DNA of 64,000 nt from Streptomyces sp. DT2A-34 (GTDB lineage: Bacteria; Actinomycetota; Actinomycetes; Streptomycetales; Streptomycetaceae): the NCBI RefSeq assembly GCF_030499515.1, contig NZ_JASTWJ010000001.1, forward strand, positions 3,948,001 through 4,012,000, in the 5' to 3' direction. Shown here piece by piece: positions 1 through 8,198 of this stretch (within the stretch, counting starts at the first letter, position 1; the number at the start of each line of letters is the position of its first letter). A model generated the notes under the pieces. That model saw only the letters and a list, made by a program, of their open reading frames with translations. It did not search any database and was not told the DNA's origin. The position numbers and the translations under genes were made by a program.

Positions 1-146
1 AGGTCCTCGCGGATGGAGGGCAGTGCGGTGGTGACGACGAGATTGTCGAGTGCCGCCATGAACCCGGCGACGCTCGTGATGACAAGGGCCCAGGCGGCTC
101 CGCCCCGGCGTGCTGTCCCGGCGTTCTGTTCGGTCTGCTGTGACAT
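1..146 (-). CDS. MFS drug-exporter N-terminus (partial, runs off the window)
   Basis: Only the first 48 or so codons are inside the window. The ATG is at 146 and the peptide begins MSQQTEQNAG, followed by a first membrane helix and the sequence AALDNLVVTTALPSI. That motif is typical of helix 1 of 14-helix drug:H+ antiporters of the EmrB/QacA (DHA2) type, so export of a toxic compound is likely. The gene lies downstream of a TetR gene on the same strand. Its own upstream region (about 164-190) carries a near-palindrome resembling the one before the TetR gene, which suggests repression by that regulator. Family assignment rests on a short stretch; the substrate cannot be inferred. Confidence 0.75.
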   Translation of the reverse strand, partial: MSQQTEQNAGTARRGGAAWALVITSVAGFMAALDNLVVTTALPSIRED

Positions 147-163
147 CGCTCCCCCAGCGCTTG

Positions 164-190
164 AGATAGTTATCGATCACTAACTTTCGA
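164..190. promoter_or_regulatory. putative TetR operator upstream of the MFS gene
   Basis: The sequence AGTTATCGATCACTAACT forms an imperfect inverted repeat. Its right half CACTAAC is identical to the half-site of the perfect palindrome upstream of the adjacent TetR gene (803-822). Two copies of one half-site, each upstream of a gene in the same pair, is the usual TetR-exporter arrangement. Binding is inferred, not shown. Confidence 0.6.
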
Positions 191-229
191 GCCCATGAAG
201 AGACTGGGTGACTCCCGTCACCCCTCCCT

Positions 230-793
230 CTAGGACGGCTCCTCAGCCCGCTCCGGCGGAGTCATCCCCGCCCAGACGCGATGCTCGGGAGGGAAGCCCA
301 TGGCCACCAGGCAGTTGATGAGCATGCCGTACGCCATGAAGGTCGTCGTCTCATTGACGTCCGCCCCCAGCGGCAGATGGATGGTGTCCCACAGCCGTAT
401 CCAGCCGGTGCGCACGACCTCGCCGAACTCGTGGTCACCCTCCTGCTCGGCGGCCGCCACGGCGAGGTACATCTGCATCTGCATCATCAGCCGCTCGGGC
501 TGTTCCGAGACGACCTTCCGGTACACGTCACCCATGGCATGCAGGGCCTCTTCACCCTCCAGCCCCTCGGAGGCTTCCGCGAACATCCGGATGGTGTCCT
601 CCACACAGCGCTCGGCCGCCGCCAGGAAGATCGCCTTCTTGCCCGGGAAGAGCCGGAAGAGATACGGCTGCGAGACGCCGACCCGCTTGGCGATCGCCTC
701 GGTCGACGTGCCGTAGTAGCCGCCGCGGGCGAACTCGGTCGTCGCCGCGCGGATGACGCTCTCGCGCCTCTCCTCTGCGCTCATCCTGACCAT
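230..793 (-). CDS. TetR/AcrR-family transcriptional regulator
   Basis: Dimeric repressor with an N-terminal helix-turn-helix. From the ATG at 793 the protein begins MVRMSAEERRE; the HTH spans roughly residues 10-55, with TSTEAIAKRVGVSQPYLFRL as the recognition region. A variable ligand-binding domain follows, for about 187 residues in total, a normal TetR length. A longer TTG start at 814 is possible but would place the palindrome 803-822 across the start and bring a rare TTA codon into the gene, so an ATG at 793 or 784 is preferred. It probably represses itself and the downstream MFS exporter gene through the two similar operators. The ligand is unknown. Confidence 0.85.
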   Translation of the reverse strand: MVRMSAEERRESVIRAATTEFARGGYYGTSTEAIAKRVGVSQPYLFRLFPGKKAIFLAAAERCVEDTIRMFAEASEGLEGEEALHAMGDVYRKVVSEQPERLMMQMQMYLAVAAAEQEGDHEFGEVVRTGWIRLWDTIHLPLGADVNETTTFMAYGMLINCLVAMGFPPEHRVWAGMTPPERAEEPS

Positions 794-802
794 GAGAAGT
801 AA

Positions 803-822
803 GTTAGTGCTCAATCACTAAC
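803..822. promoter_or_regulatory. perfect palindromic TetR operator
   Basis: GTTAGTG-CTCAAT-CACTAAC is a perfect 7-bp inverted repeat with a 6-bp spacer, immediately upstream of the preferred TetR start codons. It matches the half-site upstream of the MFS gene. Position and symmetry fit autorepression. Confidence 0.75.
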
Positions 823-938
823 CAGGTCAAGGGGTCGAGGCTGACACAACAGGTAGCCGACGCAACAAGTAAGGGGCGCCCCGCCATGGAGAGCGCCCCT
901 TACCTCACGGCACGCGCGTGCCGTTCACATCGACGTTT

Positions 939-1367
939 TCACGCCAGCCGCACGACTGCCCGCGACATCCCGAGCACCTTCTGCCCGGCGCTCCGCACGG
1001 TCAGGTCCACGCGGACCTTGTTGTCGTCGAGCTTGGCCGCGACCTTGCCGCTGACCTCGATCGTGGCGCCCTGGTCGTCGTTCGGCACGACGACGGGCTT
1101 GGTGAAGCGGACGCCGTACTCGACGACCGCGGCCGGATCCCCGGTCCAGTCGGTGACCACGCGGATCGCCTCGGCCATGGTGAACATGCCGTGCGCGATG
1201 ACGTCGGGCAGCCCGACCTCCTTGGCGAACTTCTCGTTCCAGTGGATCGGGTTGAAGTCACCTGAGGCGCCCGCGTACTGGACGAGCGTGGCGCGGGTCA
1301 CGGGGAAGGTCTGGGCGGGCAGTTCGGTGCCGACCTCGACGTCGCCGTACGCAATCTTCGCCGTCAT
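939..1367 (-). CDS. MaoC-family (R)-hydroxyacyl dehydratase, HadB-like
   Basis: Single hot-dog-fold dehydratase/hydratase of 142 residues. It carries the hydratase motif around residues 30-55 (YAGASGDFNPIHWN, then GLPDVIAHGMFTMA), including the Asp and His that form the catalytic dyad in R-specific hydratases. It lies 5 bp downstream of a second MaoC-like gene that lacks the dyad. HadA/HadB-type enzymes work as heterodimers with one catalytic subunit, and here this would be it. In mycobacteria the homologous pair also follows rpmG and dehydrates 3-hydroxyacyl-ACP. Streptomyces make no mycolates, so a role in fatty acid or related acyl metabolism is an inference. Confidence 0.85.
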   Translation of the reverse strand: MTAKIAYGDVEVGTELPAQTFPVTRATLVQYAGASGDFNPIHWNEKFAKEVGLPDVIAHGMFTMAEAIRVVTDWTGDPAAVVEYGVRFTKPVVVPNDDQGATIEVSGKVAAKLDDNKVRVDLTVRSAGQKVLGMSRAVVRLA

Positions 1368-1372
1368 CCGAC

Positions 1373-1837
1373 TCAGCTCTCCCCTTCTTCGGCGTCCGCC
1401 CCACGGGCGACGAGCTTCGTCCAGGCGGTCACGACGTGCTCCCCCGCCTCGTCGTGGACCTCACCGCGGATGTCCACGATCTCGTTGCCCGCCATGGACT
1501 TGACGGCCTCGATGGTCGAGGTGACGGTCAGCCGGTCGCCGGCGCGCACCGGCCGGGTGTAGGCGAACTTCTGGTCGCCGTGCACCACCCGGCTGTAGTC
1601 CAGACCCAGCTGGGGGTCGGCGATGACCTGTCCCGCGGCCTTGAAGCTGATCGCGAAGACGAAGGTCGGCGGGGCGATCACATCGGAGTGGCCGAGCGCC
1701 TTGGCGGCTTCCGGGTCCAGGTACACCGGGTTGGTGTCCCCCACCGCCTCCGCGAACTCACGGATCTTCTCCCGTCCCACCTCATAGGGCTCGGTGGGCG
1801 GGTAGCTCCGCCCCACGAAGGACTGGTCGAGCGCCAT
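1373..1837 (-). CDS. MaoC N-terminal-type dehydratase subunit, HadA-like
   Basis: Hot-dog protein of 154 residues starting MALDQSFVGR at an ATG. It contains the FAS1-like dehydratase region (EFAEAVGDTNPVYLDPEAAK, then VIAPPTFVFAISF) but lacks the Asp/His hydratase dyad of its neighbour, as expected for the structural, substrate-holding subunit of a HadA/HadB heterodimer. It is the first gene of the pair, transcribed away from rpmG on the same strand and separated from it by a strong hairpin terminator. An acidic tail (GADAEEGES) ends the protein. Confidence 0.85.
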   Translation of the reverse strand: MALDQSFVGRSYPPTEPYEVGREKIREFAEAVGDTNPVYLDPEAAKALGHSDVIAPPTFVFAISFKAAGQVIADPQLGLDYSRVVHGDQKFAYTRPVRAGDRLTVTSTIEAVKSMAGNEIVDIRGEVHDEAGEHVVTAWTKLVARGADAEEGES

Positions 1838-1938
1838 GGCTCGGCACCTCCTGCTGTCTGCTGCGGTTGACCTGCTGGTTCGCCTGGCCGATTCGCCCGG
1901 ATCAGCCGGAACCGACCGGTAACCGGGGCGGAAACGAC

Positions 1939-1973
1939 GTGAGGCCGCCCCCCGACTGCGGGGGCGGCCTCAC
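1939..1973 (-). terminator. hairpin terminator after rpmG
   Basis: Two perfect 14-nt arms (1939-1952 and 1960-1973, GTGAGGCCGCCCCC and its complement) with a 7-nt loop, 14 bases past the rpmG stop on the minus strand. There is no U-run, as is usual for Streptomyces terminators. Confidence 0.8.
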
Positions 1974-1986
1974 GTACGAGCCTGTT

Positions 1987-2151
1987 TTATCGCGTTTCGC
2001 GGTGCGCGGTGTGCGCATTGCAACGCGGGCAGTGCTTCTTCATCTCAAGACGATCCGGGTTGTTACGCCGGTTCTTCTTGGTGATGTAGTTCCGCTCCTT
2101 GCACTCCACGCAGGCCAGCGTGATCTTCGGGCGGACGTCGGTGGCAGCCAC
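1987..2151 (-). CDS. rpmG: 50S ribosomal protein L33 (zinc-ribbon form)
   Basis: A 54-residue protein beginning [17 protein letters not shown] and ending TAHRETR. It has the full L33 signature, including [17 protein letters not shown]. Two CxxC pairs (CVEC and CPRC) are present, so this is the zinc-containing C+ paralogue rather than the zinc-free copy used under zinc starvation. The start is a GTG at 2151. The gene is too short for many gene finders. The neighbourhood rpmG-hadA-hadB matches the arrangement known in other actinobacteria, and two tRNA genes lie just upstream on the same strand. Confidence 0.95.
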   Translation of the reverse strand: MAATDVRPKITLACVECKERNYITKKNRRNNPDRLEMKKHCPRCNAHTAHRETR

Positions 2152-2241
2152 GTGAGTGCTCCTAAGACGAACGGATGGACTAATTCAACGCAAGAAAGAG
2201 TAGCCGATCGAAGGACCGACCCCGCAATCGGCTACTGTCAG

Positions 2242-2314
2242 TAGCGGTGACCGGACTTGAACCGGTGACACAGCGATTATGAGCCGCTTGCTCTACCGAC
2301 TGAGCTACACCGCT
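2242..2314 (-). tRNA. tRNA-Met (CAU)
   Basis: A 73-nt cloverleaf. The acceptor stem AGCGGTG pairs with CACCGCT, the D-arm is GCTC/GAGC, the T-loop is TTCAAGT, and the anticodon CAU is encoded at 2279-2281. The 3' CCA is not encoded. Position 1-72 is a normal A-U pair rather than the mismatch of initiators, so this is probably elongator tRNA-Met; a lysidine-modified Ile tRNA cannot be excluded from sequence alone. Confidence 0.93.
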
Positions 2315-2360
2315 TTGATGAGATCGGACCCCGCCTTGCGGCGGGAACCTCTCACACCAG

Positions 2361-2433
2361 AGCCCCAAAACGGAATCGAACCGTTGACCTTCTCCTTACC
2401 ATGGAGACGCTCTGCCGACTGAGCTATTGGGGC
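2361..2433 (-). tRNA. tRNA-Thr (GGU)
   Basis: A 73-nt cloverleaf. Acceptor GCCCCAA pairs with TTGGGGC, the anticodon stem is TCTCC/GGAGA with loop ATGGTAA (anticodon GGU, encoded at 2398-2400), and the T-arm is AACGG/CCGTT with loop TTCGATT. No encoded CCA. It lies 46 bp upstream of tRNA-Met and is probably co-transcribed with it. Confidence 0.95.
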
Positions 2434-2718
2434 GAGCGATGAAGACATTACACGCTCGGCTGCCGTTCACCCAAATCCGTTTCCCGGCCCCTGTCCGCGG
2501 CCGATCGGCGGTGCGCACAGACGCCTCGCAGGCCACTGCGGTACCGCGGACGCGGCTCCGTTCGGCGGACCACACCGGTACGACTATTGCGCTCCTGCAC
2601 GCCATGGCCGGATCGCCACCCTAGGCTCGACTCACTCTGCGTGATCTTGCGTGCCCGGCGCAGTTCCCCAGCACCGTTCCCGCAGCCCCGATGCGCAGCC
2701 CCGAGCCTCTGGAACGCG

Positions 2719-3984
2719 ATGCCCGACAGTCAGCCCCAGCCGCCCCACTCGTCGTCCTCGTCGGGTTCGTCCGGCCCGACCGACCCGGGTGCTCTGCTGC
2801 TGTGCGGGGCGCGGCTCACCGACGGCCGGACCGTGGACGTACGGCTGGGCGGCGGGCGCATCGAGGCGGTCGGCACGGCCGGGAGCCTGGCGGCGGGCGA
2901 CACGCGCGCGTGCGGCGCTCGTGTGGACCTCGGCGGCTATCTGCTCATGCCGGCCCCGGCCGAACCGCACGCCCACGGCGACACCGCGCTCTCCGCCGAC
3001 GAGGGCGGACCGGTCTCCTACGACCCCCAGGACGTCCAGCGCCGCGCCACCGAGGCCGCTCTGCTCCAGCTCGGACACGGGGCGACCGCGCTGCGGGCAC
3101 ACGTGCGCGTGGGCGACGTTCAGGGGCTGGGGGCCCTGGAGGCCGTACTGCAGGCACGGCGTTCGCTGCGCGGGCTCACCGAGTTGACGACGGTGGCGAT
3201 GCCGCGGCTGCTGACCGGGGCGGCCGGGGCGGAGGGGCTCGCGATGCTGCGGGACGCGCTGAAGATGGGCGCCTCCGTGGTCGGCGGCTGCCCCGACCTG
3301 GACCCGGATCCGACGGGCTACGTGGAGGCGGTCCTGGAGGTCGCCTCCGAGCACGGCTGCCCCGTCGACCTGCACACCGACGCCACCGACCCGGCACGCC
3401 TGGCCCGCCTCGCCGCGATGGCCGGCGGACTGCGCCCCGGCGTGACGCTCGGCCCGTGCGGCGGCCTGGGGCGCCTGCCGGCCCAGGTGGCATCCCGCAC
3501 CGCCGACCAGCTCGCGGCGGCCGGGGTGACGGTGGTGTGCCTGCCGCAGGGCGGCTGCGGGGGCGTCGAACGGCGGGCCACGGCGCCCGTACGACTGCTG
3601 CGCGCGGCCGGCGTACGCCTCGCCGCCGGAAGCGGCGCCCTGCGCGACGTGTCGAACCCCGTGGGCCGCGGCGACCCGCTGGAGGCCGCCTACCTGCTGT
3701 CCTCGCGCCACGGACTGCGCCCCGAGGACGCGTACGACGCCGTGAGCGCGTCGGCGCGTGCGGTGCTGGGCCTGCCCGAGGTGCGGGTGGAGGCGGGCTT
3801 CCCGGCCGAGTTGCTGGCGGTGCGCGGGGACCGGCTGGCGGGAGCACTGTCGCTGGCGTACAGCCGCATCGTGGTGCACCGGGGGCGCGTGGTGGCGCGC
3901 ACGAGCGCGGTACGGGAGTACTGCAACTCGGCCGTGGCGGCGGAGTTGGGGCTGCCGCGGCAGGGGCGGGGGGAGGTGTCTTGA
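2719..3984 (+). CDS. amidohydrolase-family protein (cytosine deaminase-like)
   Basis: About 421 residues. The N-terminal part (LLLCGARLTDGRTVDVRLGG...IEAVG) and the LLMPAPAEPHAHGDTALS segment match the beta-sandwich and first metal motif of amidohydrolases of the cytosine deaminase/dihydroorotase superfamily; the usual HxH appears as HAHGD. Later segments include VDLHTDATDP and GSGALRDVSNPVGRGDPLEAAYLLS. The ATG at 2719 (MPDSQPQPP) is chosen because residues encoded upstream of it look non-coding. The N-terminal 25 residues are Ser/Pro-rich. The substrate is unknown, and the changed HxH context leaves open whether it is an active deaminase. Confidence 0.75.
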   Translation: MPDSQPQPPHSSSSSGSSGPTDPGALLLCGARLTDGRTVDVRLGGGRIEAVGTAGSLAAGDTRACGARVDLGGYLLMPAPAEPHAHGDTALSADEGGPVSYDPQDVQRRATEAALLQLGHGATALRAHVRVGDVQGLGALEAVLQARRSLRGLTELTTVAMPRLLTGAAGAEGLAMLRDALKMGASVVGGCPDLDPDPTGYVEAVLEVASEHGCPVDLHTDATDPARLARLAAMAGGLRPGVTLGPCGGLGRLPAQVASRTADQLAAAGVTVVCLPQGGCGGVERRATAPVRLLRAAGVRLAAGSGALRDVSNPVGRGDPLEAAYLLSSRHGLRPEDAYDAVSASARAVLGLPEVRVEAGFPAELLAVRGDRLAGALSLAYSRIVVHRGRVVARTSAVREYCNSAVAAELGLPRQGRGEVS

Positions 3985-4159
3985 GGGCACGTGGGGGCGT
4001 GTGCTCGAGCGGTGGGGCGGGGAGCGGGTCGGAGCGCACAGGGGGTGCGTCGGCGACTCGTGCGCCCGGCGTTTGGGCGTGAGGTGTGCGCCTGTGGGGA
4101 CGTGAGGCATGGCTGAAGTCGTGCGGCGAATGCGGCCGTCCGGGCGTACGGTCGGAAAC

Positions 4160-4816
4160 ATGCGCATTGTCATCGCTGGTGGTCATGGTCAGATCGCGCT
4201 GCGGCTGGAGCAGCTGCTCGCCGCGCGTGGGGACGAGGTCGCGGGGATCATCCGCAAGGCCGAACAGAGCGACGACCTGCGGGAGGCCGGCGCCGAACCC
4301 ATCCTGCTGGACCTGGAGTCGGCCTCGGTCGAGGAGGTCGCGGAACATCTGCGAGGCGCGGACTCGGCGGTCTTCGCGGCCGGCGCGGGCTCGGGCAGCG
4401 GGGCGGCCCGCAAGGACACGGTGGACAAGGGCGCGGCGGTCCTGTTCGCGGACGCGGCGGTCCTGGCAGGCGTACGGCGCTTCGTGGTCGTGTCCTCGAT
4501 GGGCGCCGACCCGAAGCACGAGGGTGACGAGGTCTTCGACGTCTACCTGCGCGCCAAGGGCGAGGCCGACGAATACGTCCGCGGCCTGGACGGCCTGGAC
4601 TGGACGATCCTGCGCCCCGGCATGCTGACGAACGACGCCGGAACCGGCCTGGTACGCCTGGAGGCACACACCGGCCGAGGCCCGATCCCGCGCGACGACG
4701 TGGCCGCCGCACTCGCGGAGTTGCTCGACACACCGGCGACAGCCGGCCTGACGCTGGAACTGATCAGCGGGTCGGCTCCTGTCTCGGTTGCGGTGAAGTC
4801 GGTGGCGGGGAACTGA
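4160..4816 (+). CDS. NAD(P)-binding Rossmann protein (NmrA/SDR-like, YwnB type)
   Basis: A 218-residue atypical short-chain dehydrogenase fold. The start [20 protein letters not shown] contains the glycine-rich nucleotide-binding loop [30 protein letters not shown] and [17 protein letters not shown] match the family of NAD(P)H-binding sugar-epimerase-like proteins of this size. The ATG at 4160 is preferred because the Rossmann loop directly follows it; in-frame codons upstream look like untranslated sequence. It is followed within 3 bases by an NTF2-like gene and is probably co-transcribed with it. The substrate is unknown. Confidence 0.85.
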   Translation: MRIVIAGGHGQIALRLEQLLAARGDEVAGIIRKAEQSDDLREAGAEPILLDLESASVEEVAEHLRGADSAVFAAGAGSGSGAARKDTVDKGAAVLFADAAVLAGVRRFVVVSSMGADPKHEGDEVFDVYLRAKGEADEYVRGLDGLDWTILRPGMLTNDAGTGLVRLEAHTGRGPIPRDDVAAALAELLDTPATAGLTLELISGSAPVSVAVKSVAGN

Positions 4817-4818
4817 AG

Positions 4819-5199
4819 TTGGGCTCGGAGGGGATTCCGGCCGCGCGGGAAGCGCTCTTGCGGCGCATGTACGAGGTCTTCTCGACAGACGAGCGAGAGG
4901 CCTTCATGCAACGTTGCCTCGCGCCCGACGTGGACTGGCCGAACATCCTGGACGGAGTCCGGCTGCACGGCCGCGAGGCGGTACGCGCGTACTGGGCCCG
5001 GCAGTTCGCCGCCGCGCATCCCCTCGTACGGCTGGAGGGCCCGCACGCGGACGAGGACGGCGCGGCGGTGGTGGCGACCGTACGGCCCGGGATGCGCGAC
5101 GCGTCGGGCGATCGGTGGGCGCAGGAGACGGTCGAGCACGTGTACCGGTTCGACGCGGACGGGCTGGTGGCGCGGATGGATGTGCGGGAGGGCGCTTAG
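4819..5199 (+). CDS. NTF2-like / SnoaL-type small protein
   Basis: About 126 residues with the alpha+beta cone pattern of the NTF2-like superfamily: an N-terminal helix [18 protein letters not shown], then [30 protein letters not shown], and a sheet ending [23 protein letters not shown]. Members act as small isomerases, hydrolases or binding proteins; no specific activity can be named. The start taken is a TTG at 4819, three bases after the upstream stop; an ATG at 4867 is the alternative but would remove part of the first helix. Confidence 0.75.
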   Translation: MGSEGIPAAREALLRRMYEVFSTDEREAFMQRCLAPDVDWPNILDGVRLHGREAVRAYWARQFAAAHPLVRLEGPHADEDGAAVVATVRPGMRDASGDRWAQETVEHVYRFDADGLVARMDVREGA

Positions 5200-5298
5200 G
5201 GGGTGGGGGCGGGCCTCGGGATGAAGCTCGGAGTGAGGCTCAGCGTGGCTCGGTGGGGGCCGGAGGCCGGGAGGGGGGCTGGGGGCCGGAGGATGCTC

Positions 5299-5511
5299 TC
5301 AGAACAGCGGCAGCTGCCCGGGGAACTCAGGTACGACGTACCCGTCCAAGGCGGGCTGGGCGGCCCCGAGTTGCGCCTGCCGACGCGAGCCGGGACACGA
5401 CACGAGTTCCCCGCTCTCCCGTGCGCCGGGCGGATCGTGCCGTGCGAACCGACCGGCGACGACGGCGATCTCACGACGGCACTCGGGGCAGCTTCTGCGA
5501 CGCATGGCCAT
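5299..5511 (-). CDS. small CxxC-containing hypothetical protein
   Basis: A 70-residue protein starting [20 protein letters not shown] and ending PGQLPLF. It has one CPEC knuckle and a lone Cys near residue 39, so it may bind a metal. It lies convergent to the NTF2-like gene and just downstream of tRNA-Tyr and its terminator. I do not recognise a function. Support is codon usage and the clear start, so the call is moderate. Confidence 0.55.
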   Translation of the reverse strand: MAMRRRSCPECRREIAVVAGRFARHDPPGARESGELVSCPGSRRQAQLGAAQPALDGYVVPEFPGQLPLF

Positions 5512-5547
5512 GCAGTCAGTGTGCCCCGAGCGTGTTCTGGAACGCGA

Positions 5548-5587
5548 AAACCCCTCCGCTCTACGTTTCCGCAGATCGGAGGGGTTT
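5548..5587 (-). terminator. terminator of tRNA-Tyr
   Basis: An 11-bp perfect inverted repeat (AAACCCCTCCG and its complement, with an 18-nt loop) begins 8 bases past the tRNA 3' end on the minus strand and finishes in a short T-run (TTTT), an unusually canonical intrinsic terminator for this genome. Confidence 0.85.
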
Positions 5588-5594
5588 CTCAGCG

Positions 5595-5676
5595 TGGCGG
5601 CGCCAGGATTCGAACCTGGGAAGGCTGAGCCGGCAGATTTACAGTCTGCTCCCTTTGGCCGCTCGGGCACACCGCC
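5595..5676 (-). tRNA. tRNA-Tyr (GUA)
   Basis: An 82-nt class II tRNA with a long variable arm. Acceptor GGCGGTG pairs with CGCCGCC using one G-U pair, the anticodon GUA is encoded at 5640-5642, and the T-arm is CCCAGG/CCTGG with loop TTCGAAT. CCA is not encoded. Confidence 0.96.
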
Positions 5677-5900
5677 GGGTTTGCTGCCGTTCGAACCGCT
5701 TCTCGGCGGTGCTCCCTGGCAACGACGTAAACAATACCCGATGGGGAGGGGTGCTTCGCCACCCGATTGATCGCCGCCCGGGGGACGAGGGGTGGCTAGG
5801 CTTGTCCGGATGCGGTCCGGGGCCTGCCTCGGGCTCGGCGGCACCCCCACGCCCGCCGAGACGCATCCCATACGCACCCCGATACAAGGAGCCACAGGAC

Positions 5901-6389
5901 ATGGCCGACTCCAGTTTCGACATCGTCTCGAAGGTCGAGCGGCAGGAGGTCGACAACGCCCTCAACCAGGCCGCCAAGGAGATCTCGCAGCGCTACGACT
6001 TCAAGGGCGTGGGTGCCTCGATCTCGTGGTCCGGTGAAAAGATCCTGATGGAGGCGAACTCCGAGGACCGGGTCAAGGCTGTCCTCGACGTCTTCCAGTC
6101 CAAGCTGATCAAGCGCGGGATCTCGCTGAAGGCCCTGGACGCGGGCGAGCCCCAGCTCTCGGGCAAGGAGTACAAGATCTTCGCGTCGATCGAGGAGGGC
6201 ATCTCCCAGGAGAACGCGAAGAAGGTGGCGAAGATCATTCGCGATGAGGGCCCGAAGGGAGTCAAGGCCCAGGTGCAGGGTGACGAGCTGCGCGTCAGCT
6301 CCAAGAGCCGTGACGACCTGCAGGCCGTGATCGCCCTTCTGAAGGGCAAGGACTTCGACTTCGCGCTGCAGTTCGTGAACTACCGGTGA
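5901..6389 (+). CDS. YajQ-family nucleotide (c-di-GMP)-binding protein
   Basis: A 162-residue protein beginning [20 protein letters not shown] with two ferredoxin-like domains typical of YajQ. Hallmarks are the N-terminal SFDIVSK, the RYDFKG segment near residue 35, [19 protein letters not shown] in the middle, and the C-terminal FALQFVNYR. In Xanthomonas a homologue binds cyclic di-GMP and acts with a transcription factor; in most bacteria the role is unclear. The gene stands alone with its own upstream region after tRNA-Tyr (divergent) and is followed by a strong hairpin. The protein is usually about 160 residues, so it is full length. Confidence 0.95.
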   Translation: MADSSFDIVSKVERQEVDNALNQAAKEISQRYDFKGVGASISWSGEKILMEANSEDRVKAVLDVFQSKLIKRGISLKALDAGEPQLSGKEYKIFASIEEGISQENAKKVAKIIRDEGPKGVKAQVQGDELRVSSKSRDDLQAVIALLKGKDFDFALQFVNYR

Positions 6390-6445
6390 GCTGCTGATCC
6401 GAGCCGGCTACGGCACCGGCTATGGCCCCGGCTGCGATGTCTCAC

Positions 6446-6480
6446 GAGAAGGGTGGGCACCGCGGGTGCCCACCCTTCTC
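6446..6480. terminator. bidirectional hairpin terminator
   Basis: A perfect 15-bp stem (6446-6460 with 6466-6480, GAGAAGGGTGGGCAC arm) and 5-nt loop between the convergent yajQ-like gene and the small membrane-protein gene; it can serve both. Confidence 0.9.
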
Positions 6481-6517
6481 GCCTGCCGGCTGCGGTCCGG
6501 GGATGTGCTCGCCTCGC

Positions 6518-6784
6518 TCAGTTGCGCGAATGTCCGAACAGGATGCGGTAGGCGACCAGGAGCACGAGGGAGCCGCCGATCGCGGCGGCCCAGGTCGTGC
6601 CGTCGTAGAAGTCCTTGGTGATCGGGTGGTCCAGCCAGCGGGCCGATATCCAGCCACCGATGAACGCGCCCGCGACGCCGATGAGGGTGGTGCCGATGAA
6701 GCCGCCGGGGTCGCGGCCCGGCAGCAGGAACTTGGCGATGGCCCCGGCCAACAGCCCCAGAATGATCCAGCTGATGATCGTCAT
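6518..6784 (-). CDS. GlsB/YeaQ/YmgE-family stress-response membrane protein
   Basis: An 88-residue, glycine-rich, three-helix membrane protein. It begins MTIISWIILGLLAGAIAKFL, followed by LPGRDPGGFIGTTLIGVAGAFIGG, the signature of the transglycosylase-associated (GlsB/YeaQ) family, and a last helix near GGSLVLLVAYRI. Family members are induced by general or envelope stress; biochemical function is unknown. The ATG at 6784 is chosen because the family N-terminus starts there. Confidence 0.9.
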   Translation of the reverse strand: MTIISWIILGLLAGAIAKFLLPGRDPGGFIGTTLIGVAGAFIGGWISARWLDHPITKDFYDGTTWAAAIGGSLVLLVAYRILFGHSRN

Positions 6785-6920
6785 GCCGTGAACCTGCCCT
6801 TCCGCGCTGTGCCTGCACTTTCCCGGCACTGTGATTTCGGGCGCGCTTGTTCTTGCGTTGTTGGTGGAGAAGACGTCACGGTTGCATCTCTCGGTTGCAG
6901 TGATCAGTAGGGTTCCGGCC

Positions 6921-8198
6921 ATGACCCGGTCCAGCTCCGACTCCTCCTCCGAGCTGCGGCGCACCCTGGGGGTCGGGGACGCCGTGGTCATCGGGCTCGG
7001 CTCCATGGTGGGGGCCGGCATTTTTGCCGCGCTCGGGCCTGCGGCGGGCGCGGCCGGATCCGGGCTGCTGCTCGGACTCGCGATCGCGGCCGTGGTGGCC
7101 TACTGCAATGCCACGTCCTCGGCACGACTGGCCGCCCTGTATCCGGCCTCGGGCGGCACATATGTCTACGGGCGGGAGCGGCTCGGGGAGTTCTGGGGAT
7201 ATCTCGCGGGCTGGTCGTTCGTGGTCGGTAAGACGGCCTCCTGTGCGGCGATGGCGCTCACTGTGGGCACGTACGTCTGGCCTGGGCAGGCGCACGCGGT
7301 GGCGGTCGCGGCCGTGGTGGCGCTGACCGCGGTGAACTACGGCGGCGTCCAGAAGTCCGCCTGGCTGACCCGGGCGATCGTGGCGGTGGTGCTGGCTGTC
7401 CTCGGTTGTGTGGTCGTCGTGTGTCTGGGGTCCGGGGTGTCCGATGCCGGGCGCCTAGACGTCGGGGCTTCGGGCGGCGTGGGCGGGGTGCTGCAGGCGG
7501 CGGGGCTGTTGTTCTTCGCGTTCGCCGGGTACGCACGGATCGCAACCCTCGGTGAAGAGGTGCGGGACCCGGCGCGCACCATCCCCCGGGCGATTCCGCT
7601 GGCCCTGGGCATCGCTCTGGCGGTGTACGCGTGTGTGGCGGTGGCTGTCCTTTCCGTACTGGGGTCGGATGGTCTGGGGCGGGCGGGCGCACCGCTGGCC
7701 GACGCGGTGCGGGCAGCCGGGGTACCAGGGCTCGTGCCCGTGGTACGGGTGGGCGCCGCCGTCGCCGCGTTGGGCTCGCTGCTCGCCCTGATTCTGGGCG
7801 TCTCGCGGACGACGCTGGCCATGGCCCGCGACCGGCATCTGCCCGGCGCCCTGGCAGCCGTGCATCCGCGCTTCCAGGTGCCGCACCGGGCCGAATTGGC
7901 CGTGGGGGCGGCGGTCGCGGTCCTGGCCGCCACGGTGGATGTACGTGGCGCGATCGGGTTCTCCTCCTTCGGTGTGCTGGCGTACTACGCGGTGGCCAAC
8001 GCCTCGGCCTGGACTCTCGACTCGGCGCCGACTGCACGCATCGTGCCGGTGGTGGGGCTTCTCGGGTGCGCGGTACTGGCCTTCTCGCTACCCGGGGTTT
8101 CGGTTGTTGTCGGTGCGGGTGTGCTGGCGGTGGGGGTGGTTGCGTACGGCGTACGGCGGTGGATGGCGGGGCAGCGGTCGGGTGCCCGGGGAAAGTAG
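6921..8198 (+). CDS. APC-superfamily amino acid permease
   Basis: An integral membrane protein of about 425 residues with around 12 helices. After a Ser-rich leader comes RTLGVGDAVVIGLGSMVGAGIF, the unwound helix-1 GxG motif for substrate binding in APC transporters. FFAFAGYARIATLGEEVRDP in helix 6 and the loop after it, and the PRAIPLALGIALAVYACVAVAVL segment, are also diagnostic. It probably imports or exchanges an amino acid by proton symport. It stands alone, divergent from the small stress membrane-protein gene, with about 136 bp between the starts. The substrate is unknown. Confidence 0.9.
   Translation: MTRSSSDSSSELRRTLGVGDAVVIGLGSMVGAGIFAALGPAAGAAGSGLLLGLAIAAVVAYCNATSSARLAALYPASGGTYVYGRERLGEFWGYLAGWSFVVGKTASCAAMALTVGTYVWPGQAHAVAVAAVVALTAVNYGGVQKSAWLTRAIVAVVLAVLGCVVVVCLGSGVSDAGRLDVGASGGVGGVLQAAGLLFFAFAGYARIATLGEEVRDPARTIPRAIPLALGIALAVYACVAVAVLSVLGSDGLGRAGAPLADAVRAAGVPGLVPVVRVGAAVAALGSLLALILGVSRTTLAMARDRHLPGALAAVHPRFQVPHRAELAVGAAVAVLAATVDVRGAIGFSSFGVLAYYAVANASAWTLDSAPTARIVPVVGLLGCAVLAFSLPGVSVVVGAGVLAVGVVAYGVRRWMAGQRSGARGK

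Noticed and set aside
794..814. TTG start at 814 for the TetR gene
   Set aside because: It would overlap the perfect operator palindrome and include a rare TTA codon; downstream ATGs fit better.
2632..4669. Long minus-strand frames opposite the amidohydrolase gene
   Set aside because: Arg/Pro/Ala-rich translations with no domain, as expected opposite a GC-rich gene; codon-position GC favours the plus strand.
2242..5676. tRNA genes as integration sites of a mobile element
   Set aside because: No integrase, no 3' tRNA duplication and no foreign-looking genes next to them.
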